From Clostridiaceae bacterium (GTDB lineage Bacteria; Bacillota; Clostridia; Peptostreptococcales; Tindalliaceae): a DNA stretch of 64,000 nt. Of this stretch, positions 20,924-28,229 are shown one piece after another (position 1 is the first letter of the stretch; each line of letters starts with the position of its first letter). A model generated the notes under the pieces. The model searched no databases. It saw nothing but the letters and a program-made list of their open reading frames with translations, and was not told the origin of the DNA. The position numbers were made by a program, and so were the translations under genes. The stretch lies in NCBI GenBank assembly GCA_011390155.1, contig JAABSW010000003.1, positions 1 through 64,000 of the forward strand, read 5' to 3'.

Positions 20924-22126
20924 ATGGGCAAGATTGTTCAGCCAGGGGGAAAAAGAGTGAAACCAATCAACATCGACATTGAAGAAGAAGACCGTTATGC
21001 AAGATTTCGACTGATCCCGTGGTGGGACCAGGAAAAACTGAAAAAAGCAGTGGTGATGGTGGTTGGTGCAGGAGCCATTGGTAATGAAATACTTAAGAAC
21101 CTGGCACTTCTGGGTGTGGGCACCATCCTCATTGTCGACATGGACACCATTGAGAACTCTAACCTTTCCAGGGCAGTACTCTACAGAGAAGAAGATGAAG
21201 GCAGTTATAAAGCCCAGACCGCTGCCCGGCAGGTGCGGGAACTAAACCCGGATGTGAAGGCAATTCCTATCAATGGCAGTGTTATCACAGATGTGGGAAC
21301 AGGCTTTTTTCGTCACGTAGATTTGGTTTTGGGAGGTCTGGACAATCGGGAGGCCAGGCTGGTCATCAACCAAAAATGCTGGCACACCTCAACTCCGTGG
21401 ATCGATGGTGCTATTGAGGTGTTTCAAGGATTCGCCAGGGTTTTTGTACCGCCTGGCAGTGCCTGTTATGAATGCACCATGAATGAAATCGACTACAAAC
21501 TTCTGAATTTCCGTAAATCCTGTTCCTTACTGTCAAGAAAAGACCTGCTGGAAGGCAAGGTGCCAACAACACCCACCACTGCATCAGTGATTGCAGGCCT
21601 GCAGGTGCAGGAAGCTGTAAAGCTGCTTCATGGCGATCGCAATCTTCATCCATTGTGTGGCCAGGGTATTGTTTTCAATGGCCTCACCCATGACACTTAC
21701 CAGGTGAACTATACCAGAAATAATAATTGTTTGAGCCACGATACGTGGGAAAACATTGTTGAAATGAATTGGAGCTCAAAGGAAACAAGCTTAAAGGAAG
21801 TCTTGGTTGAAATCAAAAAACGATTATCTCCAAAGGCTGTTTTGGAGACGAGTGTTGAAATTTTGTTAAATGGTACATGTGTCTGTGGCCACGTGCAACA
21901 CTATTATCGACCCTTGATAACAGTGGCAGAAGATGAAGTACTCTGTCCTGGCTGCGGAAATGAACTGGACTTACAATTGACTCACCGGTTTGAGGGGGAT
22001 GAACCCTTTGTTGAAAAAAAACTGGCAGACATCGGGTTCGCACCAGGAGAAATTCTGGTAGGCTGTGAGGGCTCACGGGTGATCTACCTGGAATTAACAG
22101 GGGATATTATCCAAATGATAAAATGA
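20924..22126 (+). CDS. E1-like ubiquitin-activating enzyme (ThiF/MoeB/UBA family)
   Basis: 400 residues. A Rossmann nucleotide-binding domain has GAGAIG at 48-53, a ribose-binding acidic strand VDMDTIENSNLSR at 71-83, GGLDNREAR at 137-145 and CYEC at 181-184. The probable catalytic cysteine is Cys200 in NFRKSC, in the position of the NFPMC segment of eukaryotic UBA3. A C-terminal extension carries a likely zinc ribbon (Cys319, Cys321, Cys341, Cys344) and a beta-rich tail. It would adenylate the C-terminal glycine of the upstream ubiquitin-like protein and take it up as a thioester. It starts 11 nt after that gene. MoeB/ThiF sulfur-transfer enzymes are the alternative, but the downstream E2 makes conjugation likelier. 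Confidence 0.88.
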   Translation: MGKIVQPGGKRVKPINIDIEEEDRYARFRLIPWWDQEKLKKAVVMVVGAGAIGNEILKNLALLGVGTILIVDMDTIENSNLSRAVLYREEDEGSYKAQTAARQVRELNPDVKAIPINGSVITDVGTGFFRHVDLVLGGLDNREARLVINQKCWHTSTPWIDGAIEVFQGFARVFVPPGSACYECTMNEIDYKLLNFRKSCSLLSRKDLLEGKVPTTPTTASVIAGLQVQEAVKLLHGDRNLHPLCGQGIVFNGLTHDTYQVNYTRNNNCLSHDTWENIVEMNWSSKETSLKEVLVEIKKRLSPKAVLETSVEILLNGTCVCGHVQHYYRPLITVAEDEVLCPGCGNELDLQLTHRFEGDEPFVEKKLADIGFAPGEILVGCEGSRVIYLELTGDIIQMIK

Positions 22127-22148
22127 GTAAGAAGGGAGGAGGCAGTCT

Positions 22149-22718
22149 ATGAATGCACGGCTGAGGAGACTGGCGTCCGACTATGAAAACCTTAAATTGG
22201 AATTTTCAAGGCATCCATACATTGACGTTGAACCATTATCCGGTGATCCACCGGATAAATACCTGGTCACCTACAAGGTGAGAGGATATAAATTGGACGA
22301 AAAAACCAACACACCGGTATTAATCAACCGACACCAGGTTGAAGTATACTTGCATGCAGCATACCCACGGGAAAAGCCCCGCTGCCAAATGAAAACACCT
22401 ATTTTTCATCCCAATTTCCGGTACCAGGTATGCATTGGCGATTACTGGGGAGCAGGTGAAAAATTGACCGATATCATCATCCAAATTGGCGATATGATTC
22501 AATATAAAAATTACAATCCCAAAAGTCCACTGAACATCGAAGCTTCCCACTGGGCAAAAGAACACACCCATTTATTTCCGGCAGACAATGTTGATTTATG
22601 GCAGGCTGAACCGGACATTAAAATGGGTAAAACGGATGATTTCAGCATCACATTAAAACCTTCCCAACGTAACAGGAATAATAAAAGGGAAACTGAACCG
22701 GACATCCAGCTGTTCTAA
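22149..22718 (+). CDS. E2-like ubiquitin-conjugating enzyme
   Basis: 189 residues, with a UBC-fold core in the first 130. The hallmark is IFHPNF (HPN at 87-89) followed by Cys95 in YQVCIGDYW, in the arrangement of the eukaryotic HPN motif and active-site cysteine. Upstream are the YP.EKP segment (71-77, AAYPREKP) and the strands before it. The C-terminal 55 residues are polar and lysine/asparagine-rich and look disordered. It should accept the modifier from the E1 and pass it to a lysine or other target. GGGAGGAGG precedes the ATG, 22 nt after the E1 gene. Confidence 0.87.
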   Translation: MNARLRRLASDYENLKLEFSRHPYIDVEPLSGDPPDKYLVTYKVRGYKLDEKTNTPVLINRHQVEVYLHAAYPREKPRCQMKTPIFHPNFRYQVCIGDYWGAGEKLTDIIIQIGDMIQYKNYNPKSPLNIEASHWAKEHTHLFPADNVDLWQAEPDIKMGKTDDFSITLKPSQRNRNNKRETEPDIQLF

Positions 22719-22740
22719 TAATAGTGATGGAGGCGATCAA

Positions 22741-23760
22741 ATGCAGGGAGACCAGAAGGTAAATGAAGGCCTGGAGGTTGGTTTTGAAATCGAACTGGGA
22801 GAAAAGGTTATACAAAAATCAATGGTAAGTGAAAAAACCATCCTTATAAAAAAACAGGTTCAGCAACAAATTGACGAATTCGGCTCTTTAGATACCACCC
22901 GAGAAGTGGGGGGTGTTTTGCTGGGCATACCTGAAGAGGGTGATGAGGGAGTACACCTGTCAATCACAGCCATGCTGAAAGCAAAAAAAACGGCTGCCAA
23001 TAAAACATCCATTACCTTTACCCATGAAACCTGGGATCAAATTCACCACGAAAAGGACATACTCTATCCAGACCTGAAAATTGTGGGGTGGTTTCATACC
23101 CATCCAGGTTTCGGTGTATTCCTGTCAAATTACGACTTGTTTATACAACAGAACTTTTTTAACCTGCCATGGCAAGTGGCGTATGTGGTTGACCCTGTAA
23201 ACAAGGAAACTGGTTTTTTTGCATGGGAAGGCGAAGAAATCAAAGCATCACATTACCGTGTATTGGATAATGGACAGGAAGTGCTCATTTCCCTTCCCCT
23301 TGAGGAAAGACCAGCCCCAGTCAATTCGGCTGAAGATGATGGTCATGAAAAGGCAAAAAGTTCAAACTGGTACAAAGTGATGCTGATTGTGATGGCTTTA
23401 CTATTGATTCTTACAAACCTTCACCGCATTGAAAAGCCTGAGATTGACCGCGAACAACAGGAAACGCTTCTTGCCAAGGAACGGCAGATCGAAACGTTAT
23501 TGGCCGAGCTGAACCACCAGGAAGAAAAAGTGACATCACTTCAGAATGAAACAGCGAGGCTGGAAGAAGTGGTAAACCAATTATCCGGAGAATACTTTTA
23601 TGTGTACACCGTGATGCAGGGTGATACGCTGTGGTCCATCAGCAGTCGTTTTTACAATGACCCTTCAGAGCATGAATTTATCATGAAGTTGAATGACCTG
23701 AACGACCCTGACAGCCTGGAAGTCGGACAAGACATATTATTATACAAAAAAGGTGATTAA
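22741..23760 (+). CDS. JAB/MPN-domain metalloprotease with membrane anchor, coiled coil and LysM
   Basis: 339 residues. A JAMM/JAB zinc protease domain covers about 30-190: Glu55 in REVGG and the metal motif His119-x-His121-x7-Ser129-x2-Asp132 in WFHTHPGFGVFLSNYD. One membrane helix lies at about 211-227, a coiled coil at about 235-281, and a LysM peptidoglycan-binding domain at about 287-336 (YTVMQGDTLWSIS). Basic residues before the helix predict that the protease faces the cytoplasm and LysM the cell wall. JAB enzymes remove ubiquitin-like proteins from targets. It is 22 nt after the E2 gene. Joining a deconjugase to a wall-binding domain is unusual. Confidence 0.88.
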   Translation: MQGDQKVNEGLEVGFEIELGEKVIQKSMVSEKTILIKKQVQQQIDEFGSLDTTREVGGVLLGIPEEGDEGVHLSITAMLKAKKTAANKTSITFTHETWDQIHHEKDILYPDLKIVGWFHTHPGFGVFLSNYDLFIQQNFFNLPWQVAYVVDPVNKETGFFAWEGEEIKASHYRVLDNGQEVLISLPLEERPAPVNSAEDDGHEKAKSSNWYKVMLIVMALLLILTNLHRIEKPEIDREQQETLLAKERQIETLLAELNHQEEKVTSLQNETARLEEVVNQLSGEYFYVYTVMQGDTLWSISSRFYNDPSEHEFIMKLNDLNDPDSLEVGQDILLYKKGD

Positions 23761-23761
23761 T

Positions 23762-24112
23762 ATGCAGCCTCATCGATCCAAATCCCACGTAGAGAATACA
23801 GTTTGTCCTTACTGCCAGACACCCATTCGTCTGGGAGAAAACACAGTGGTGTGTTCCTGCTGCAAAATGCCCCACCACCTGGAATGCTGGATCGAAAATG
23901 GACAATGCACCACCTATGGCTGTCGGGGAGAAAGAATGGCCAACGCTGGCATAAGGTCTCACAGAAAACAACAGCTTCCCCTTATTGAAATTACCTTTGA
24001 AGAACCGTCAAAAAACACGCTAAAAAGCGGTTTTAAAGGCCATGCCTGGAAAGTGGCGGTCTTGGTGGCATTCCTGCTGGGAGGCAGTTATTACCTATAC
24101 AGATTTCTATGA
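23762..24112 (+). CDS. Tail-anchored prokaryotic RING-finger protein (candidate E3)
   Basis: 116 residues. A zinc-binding region at 15-54 has Cys15-x2-Cys18, Cys31 with Cys33/34, His38-His39, Cys42, Cys49 and Cys54, the layout of the prokaryotic RING family 1 (HHLECW core). Residues about 55-90 are a basic linker, and residues 97-114 are a single C-terminal membrane helix, so the RING would sit in the cytoplasm on the membrane. The start is one base after the JAB stop codon, with AAGGTG before it. By position it could act as a ligase or adaptor for the E1/E2; no activity can be proved from sequence. Confidence 0.8.
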   Translation: MQPHRSKSHVENTVCPYCQTPIRLGENTVVCSCCKMPHHLECWIENGQCTTYGCRGERMANAGIRSHRKQQLPLIEITFEEPSKNTLKSGFKGHAWKVAVLVAFLLGGSYYLYRFL

Positions 24113-24151
24113 ATATTTATCGAAAATTCATTGCACTTTAGCGTGAAAAAG

Positions 24152-24180
24152 TTTACAATGAATGTGAGTAAATTTGTAAC
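24152..24180 (+). promoter_or_regulatory. Sigma-A-type promoter of the 24220 gene
   Basis: TTTACA at 24152-24157 (five of six), a 17-bp spacer, then TGTAAC at 24175-24180 (four of six). It lies 40 nt before the next start codon, so that gene has its own promoter apart from the ubiquitin-like operon. Confidence 0.55.
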
Positions 24181-24219
24181 AAGTCCATACATAGAATCTT
24201 TTCAATCAGGGAGGGCATC

Positions 24220-24732
24220 ATGGAATTATCAACTTATATAGATTTGATTCAAGACAGACTGACGGCCTATTTTGACATATACCGACCTTTTGAGTATCAT
24301 GAAAAATCCTTTGATTTATATGCAAAGTCCGATATGCGTAACGAGCGTTATTTTGCATCCAAAAAGATAAAAGTATACGCCATCGAGAACAAAGAACATG
24401 TCTTTATTCAATTCATTAAGACACCCTCGTTAAAAGTGGTGGATGATTTCTGGGAAACAATGGTGAAAGCGGCAGAAGAATTACCTGAACCACATGAGGA
24501 GCATATGTCCACCATCATCAACGGAGTACTGGTAACACCCAATGGTGTTGATGCAGAAATACAAAGAACTGTGGAAAAAATGAAGTATGAAAAGTCATTC
24601 TTATTTGGGCTGAAAGGCTGGGTTTATATCCGACTGGCAGTGGTGGACCTTGCAGCAGAAACACTGGTTCACAATAAGCGGGGAAAGGAGGTTAGGGAAT
24701 TATACAGTCCCGGTAAACCCGTTAATTTATAA
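24220..24732 (+). CDS. Conserved-looking hypothetical protein
   Basis: 170 residues, soluble, with no signal peptide. The N-terminal third is rich in aromatic and charged residues (YIDLIQDRL, FDLYAKSDMRNERYF), the middle has PHEEHMSTIINGVLVT and the end is basic. It could belong to a Clostridia family of unknown function; I do not recognise a catalytic motif. GGGAGGG precedes the ATG. It sits between the ubiquitin-like operon (107 nt away, own promoter) and cstA (24 nt downstream), so it is more likely co-expressed with cstA. Confidence 0.6.
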   Translation: MELSTYIDLIQDRLTAYFDIYRPFEYHEKSFDLYAKSDMRNERYFASKKIKVYAIENKEHVFIQFIKTPSLKVVDDFWETMVKAAEELPEPHEEHMSTIINGVLVTPNGVDAEIQRTVEKMKYEKSFLFGLKGWVYIRLAVVDLAAETLVHNKRGKEVRELYSPGKPVNL

Positions 24733-24756
24733 TCAGAACATTGAAGGAGGGTCAAT

Positions 24757-26370
24757 ATGAATGCATTAGTTCTTATTCTTATTGCTATTATAGCTTTTTC
24801 CATTGCCTATGTGACCTATGGTGCTTGGCTGACAAAGCAGTGGGGTGTTAACGACGCCATTGCAACTCCTGCACATACACGTCCAGATGGTGTTGACTAT
24901 GTGCCAGCGTCAGCACCTGTATTATTGGGTCATCACTTTGCTTCCATTGCAGGTGCAGGACCAATTGTTGGGCCTATCGCTGCAGCTATTTTTGGCTGGG
25001 TGCCAGTCTTGTTGTGGATCATTGTCGGAAGTATCTTTTTTGGAGGGGTGCAGGATTACAGCTCATTGTTTGCATCCATTCGCCACGAAGGTAAATCCAT
25101 TGGTGAAGTCATCCATGTGAACATGGGAACCAGAGGTAAGCAAATGTTCTCAGTTTTCGCCTGGTTGACACTGCTCTTGGTAGTAGCTGCCTTTACCAAT
25201 ATTGTGGCAAACACCTTTGTTGCCGTTCCAGCCGCCGCGACAGCATCCCTTTTGTTTATTGTGCTTGCGGTAGGATTTGGATATGCCATTTACCGTAAAG
25301 GTGTATCATTAACCGTAGGCACTGTGGTAGGCGTTGTTTTATTGCTGATCTGCATTGCACTGGGCAACATGTTCCCCTTGGCATTATCACGGAATGTATG
25401 GATTGTCTTCCTGCTGGTGTACATCTTTGTTGCTTCCACCACACCTGTATGGATTCTGCTTCAGCCCCGTGACTACCTAAACTCTTTTCTGTTATATGGA
25501 ATGCTGGCAGGTGCAGTGCTAGGCCTGTTGATTTCCAGACCCACCATTCAGTTGACACCCTATGCAGGTTTTGTTGTGAATGGTCAGTTTTTATTTCCCA
25601 TTCTCTTCATCACCATTGCCTGTGGAGCGATTTCAGGATTCCATTCTTTGGTGGGTTCGGGAACCACTTCAAAACAGCTCACCAAAGAAAGTGACGCCAA
25701 AATCGTTGGTTATGGCGGCATGCTGATTGAAGGTGTATTGGCAACAGTGGCCATAATTACGGCCGCCTATATAGCAGGTCCCAAATTGACTGAATTACTG
25801 GCGAATGGTGGACCGGTTAACGTGTTCTCAGACGGTATCGGGGTCTTTATGACCAGCTTCGGTGTTCCTTTTGAGATAGGGAAATCATTTGTCGCCCTCG
25901 CAGTTTCAGCTTTTGCACTAACAAGCTTGGATACCGGTACCCGACTTGGCCGATTCATTCTTCAGGAATTCTTTGAGCCTGAAGATGTGAATGCACCTAA
26001 ACCAATTTTAACCAATATGTATGTTGCAACAGGAATCACAGTTGTATTCGGCGGACTATTGGCCATTACCAGCTGGCAGCAAATCTGGCCTGTGTTTGGT
26101 TCTGCCAACCAGTTATTGGCAGCGTTGGCCCTTATGGCAGTGGCTGTGTGGTTGAAGAAATCGGGCAAAAATAACAAAATGTTTACAATTCCCATCGTGT
26201 TCATGTTTGCAGCAACCATATTTGCTTTAGTGTTACTGGCGCAGGCAAATCTTGCAGTCGGAAATATTGTCCTTGTGATATTCCCTGTGATCTTGTTAAT
26301 CTTGGCAATCGTTTTATTGGTTCAAGGATTTGGTATCTTGTTTAAAACCGAAGCGAAAACCGAGGAGTAA
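24757..26370 (+). CDS. cstA: Carbon starvation protein A (CstA-type transporter)
   Basis: 537 residues with about 14-16 membrane helices. Family signatures seen are HFASIAGAGPIVGPI near residue 58-72, GGVQDYSSLFASIRHEGKS (about 95-113) and GSGTTSKQL (about 302). CstA proteins take up peptides or pyruvate. GAAGGAGGG precedes the ATG. It is followed by a clear terminator at 26395-26424. In an amino-acid fermenter it may supply peptides or recover pyruvate. Confidence 0.92.
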   Translation: MNALVLILIAIIAFSIAYVTYGAWLTKQWGVNDAIATPAHTRPDGVDYVPASAPVLLGHHFASIAGAGPIVGPIAAAIFGWVPVLLWIIVGSIFFGGVQDYSSLFASIRHEGKSIGEVIHVNMGTRGKQMFSVFAWLTLLLVVAAFTNIVANTFVAVPAAATASLLFIVLAVGFGYAIYRKGVSLTVGTVVGVVLLLICIALGNMFPLALSRNVWIVFLLVYIFVASTTPVWILLQPRDYLNSFLLYGMLAGAVLGLLISRPTIQLTPYAGFVVNGQFLFPILFITIACGAISGFHSLVGSGTTSKQLTKESDAKIVGYGGMLIEGVLATVAIITAAYIAGPKLTELLANGGPVNVFSDGIGVFMTSFGVPFEIGKSFVALAVSAFALTSLDTGTRLGRFILQEFFEPEDVNAPKPILTNMYVATGITVVFGGLLAITSWQQIWPVFGSANQLLAALALMAVAVWLKKSGKNNKMFTIPIVFMFAATIFALVLLAQANLAVGNIVLVIFPVILLILAIVLLVQGFGILFKTEAKTEE

Positions 26371-26394
26371 ACAAGAAATAAGAACAAATACACT

Positions 26395-26424
26395 GAGAGA
26401 GATCACAATGGTCTCTCTCTTTTT
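26395..26424 (+). terminator. Rho-independent terminator after cstA
   Basis: GAGAGAGA (26395-26402), a nine-base loop, TCTCTCTC (26412-26419), then a run of five T. It lies 25 nt after the cstA stop codon. Confidence 0.85.
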
Positions 26425-26489
26425 AATGCAAACATTGGCTATAATGCCATGTCCTTCAATCGCCTTTCAATCAGCCTTTCAATCAGCTG

Positions 26490-26518
26490 TTGCCAAGCAA
26501 AACCCTCTATGTTACAAT
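26490..26518 (+). promoter_or_regulatory. Sigma-A promoter of glmM
   Basis: TTGCCA (26490-26495; five of six), 17-bp spacer, TACAAT (26513-26518; five of six) with a TG extension just before the -10. It lies 40 nt before the glmM start. Confidence 0.8.
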
Positions 26519-26558
26519 GAACCCAGTTCATTTAAGAGTTATTAAAGGGGAGAGATCG

Positions 26559-27902
26559 ATGGCCAGATTGTTTGGAACTGACGGTGTTCGAGGTATTGCG
26601 AATCAGGATTTAACCGCCACATTGGCTTTTCAGTTGGCCCAGGCTGGGGCGGCCATATTGGGAAACGATGACCTTTCTCCATTGGTCTTGATTGGAAAAG
26701 ACACCCGTCAATCCTGTGATATGCTGGAAGCAGCCTTAAGTGCCGGTTTTATGAGCATGGGATTTTCAGTGATGCGCCTGGGTGTGATTCCTACTCCAGG
26801 AGTGGCCTGGCTGACCAAGTCAACAGATGCTGCCTGTGGTGTGATGATCTCTGCTTCCCACAACCCGGCCAACTACAATGGCATAAAATTTTTCAGCCAT
26901 AATGGCTATAAATTGGGGGATGAAGTGGAAGACAGTATTGAAGTTTTGATAAGAGAAGGTACTACCAATATGAATACCAGGGAAGATGCCATTGGCACGT
27001 GGACAAAGGACTCTGTGCTGGCAAAAACGTACCTTGAACATGTTAAACATTCAATTAATGTTGATTTAACGGGCATGAAAATTGTGTTGGACACTGCCAA
27101 TGGGGCAGCTTATGAAATGGCCCCAGCTCTTTTTACTTCTCTGGGAGCAGAGGTACATGTCATTCACCATCATCCTGATGGCCTGAACATCAATCGACAA
27201 TGCGGTTCAACCCATACAGAAGATTTGCAGCATGAAGTGGTTGAAACCAAAAGCCATATCGGTTTTGCGTTTGATGGTGACGCTGACAGATTAATTGCAG
27301 TGGATGAGACGGGGCAAGTGGTGGACGGAGACCGGGTCATGGCACTGCTGGCAATTCGTTTAAAAAAGCAGCATAAACTGTCGGAAAACACGCTTGTCAC
27401 AACAGTGATGAGTAATTTAGGACTTGAACTGGCCTTGAAAGAGGCAGGTTGCCGCCTTGTGAGGACTAAGGTGGGAGATCGCTATGTGTTGGAAGAAATG
27501 GTGAAGAACAAATATACCCTGGGAGGCGAACAATCAGGGCATATCATTATGTCTGAACACGGCACCACAGGAGATGGCATGTTAACGGCAGTTCAACTGG
27601 CGGCTTTGCTGAAGGAATCGACAGAAACCATGTCAGTTCTTGCAAAGATTATGACTTCTTACCCACAGGTATTGGTCAACGCAAAGGTTCAGAATCAACG
27701 AAAATACGACTACCAGCAGGACCCGGTGATCTGTGAGGAAATACGCCAACTAGAAGAAAAGATGTCGGGTAAAGGCAGGGTCTTAATCCGGCCATCAGGT
27801 ACCGAAGCGCTGGTAAGGGTAATGCTGGAAGGCGAAAATCAACAGGAATTGGACAGCATGGCCCACCATTTGGCACAAATCATGGAAAAACAATTGGGAT
27901 AA
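26559..27902 (+). CDS. glmM: Phosphoglucosamine mutase
   Basis: 447 residues, full length. It begins MARLFGTDGVRG, has the active-site phosphoserine loop ISASHNPA (about 96-103), the metal loop DGDADR (about 240-245), and GEQSGH and RPSGTE near the end. It converts glucosamine-6-phosphate to glucosamine-1-phosphate for UDP-GlcNAc and cell-wall synthesis. The ATG at 26559 with GGGGAGAG upstream is chosen; an earlier in-frame ATG would add 23 residues not found in the family. It lies just upstream of the glmS ribozyme and glmS, which make its substrate. Confidence 0.96.
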   Translation: MARLFGTDGVRGIANQDLTATLAFQLAQAGAAILGNDDLSPLVLIGKDTRQSCDMLEAALSAGFMSMGFSVMRLGVIPTPGVAWLTKSTDAACGVMISASHNPANYNGIKFFSHNGYKLGDEVEDSIEVLIREGTTNMNTREDAIGTWTKDSVLAKTYLEHVKHSINVDLTGMKIVLDTANGAAYEMAPALFTSLGAEVHVIHHHPDGLNINRQCGSTHTEDLQHEVVETKSHIGFAFDGDADRLIAVDETGQVVDGDRVMALLAIRLKKQHKLSENTLVTTVMSNLGLELALKEAGCRLVRTKVGDRYVLEEMVKNKYTLGGEQSGHIIMSEHGTTGDGMLTAVQLAALLKESTETMSVLAKIMTSYPQVLVNAKVQNQRKYDYQQDPVICEEIRQLEEKMSGKGRVLIRPSGTEALVRVMLEGENQQELDSMAHHLAQIMEKQLG

Positions 27903-27923
27903 GCTAACAGACTAGGGTATAAT
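27894..27923 (+). promoter_or_regulatory. Promoter of glmS, overlapping the end of glmM
   Basis: TTGGGA (27894-27899; four of six), 18-bp spacer, consensus TATAAT (27918-27923). Transcription would start near 27930, about 50 nt before the ribozyme cleavage site. Confidence 0.6.
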
Positions 27924-27978
27924 GTGAACATAGAGGAGTGATGCCCAAGGCCATGGAATACAACTGAATAGTATAATC

Positions 27979-28166
27979 AAGCGCCTGGACTTTCGGGAAT
28001 TTTGAAAGTTGACGAGGAACAGGGAGTATCGAATCATCGGCGGATGCCCTGCGGTGAGTTCACCACCGACAAGGAGCCTACAAAGCTGGCAAGTAATTGG
28101 CAGTACAAAGTGGCCCGTGTGAATGACCTGTGATCATTTCAGAGGTCCTGTTGGTGTGCAGTAAAA
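27979..28166 (+). ncRNA. glmS ribozyme: glmS ribozyme (glucosamine-6-phosphate-activated self-cleaving riboswitch)
   Basis: The segment has the conserved elements in order: AAGCGCCTGGAC with the expected cut between A27980 and G27981, GACGAGG (about 28010), TATCGAA, TCGGCGGATGCCC (about 28038), ACAAGGAGCC, AAGCTGGCAAGTA, and a final hairpin GACCT/AGGTC (about 28126-28148). It lies directly before glmS. Known ribozymes of this class cleave their own mRNA when glucosamine-6-phosphate is abundant, which leads to mRNA decay and feedback control. Boundaries are approximate. Confidence 0.93.
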
Positions 28167-28229
28167 AACGCAAGAACAAAGAAAAACGAATGAGCAACTT
28201 CATGAAAGAATGAAAGGAGCGACCCGCAT

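Noticed and set aside
20924-22126. MoeB/ThiF sulfur-carrier enzyme for molybdopterin or thiamine
   Set aside because: The modifier lacks the usual GG ending, no biosynthetic genes are present, and an HPN-type E2 follows.
27971-27977. TATAAT at 27972-27977 as the glmS -10
   Set aside because: Transcription from it would start downstream of the ribozyme cleavage site; the element at 27894-27923 gives a sensible leader.
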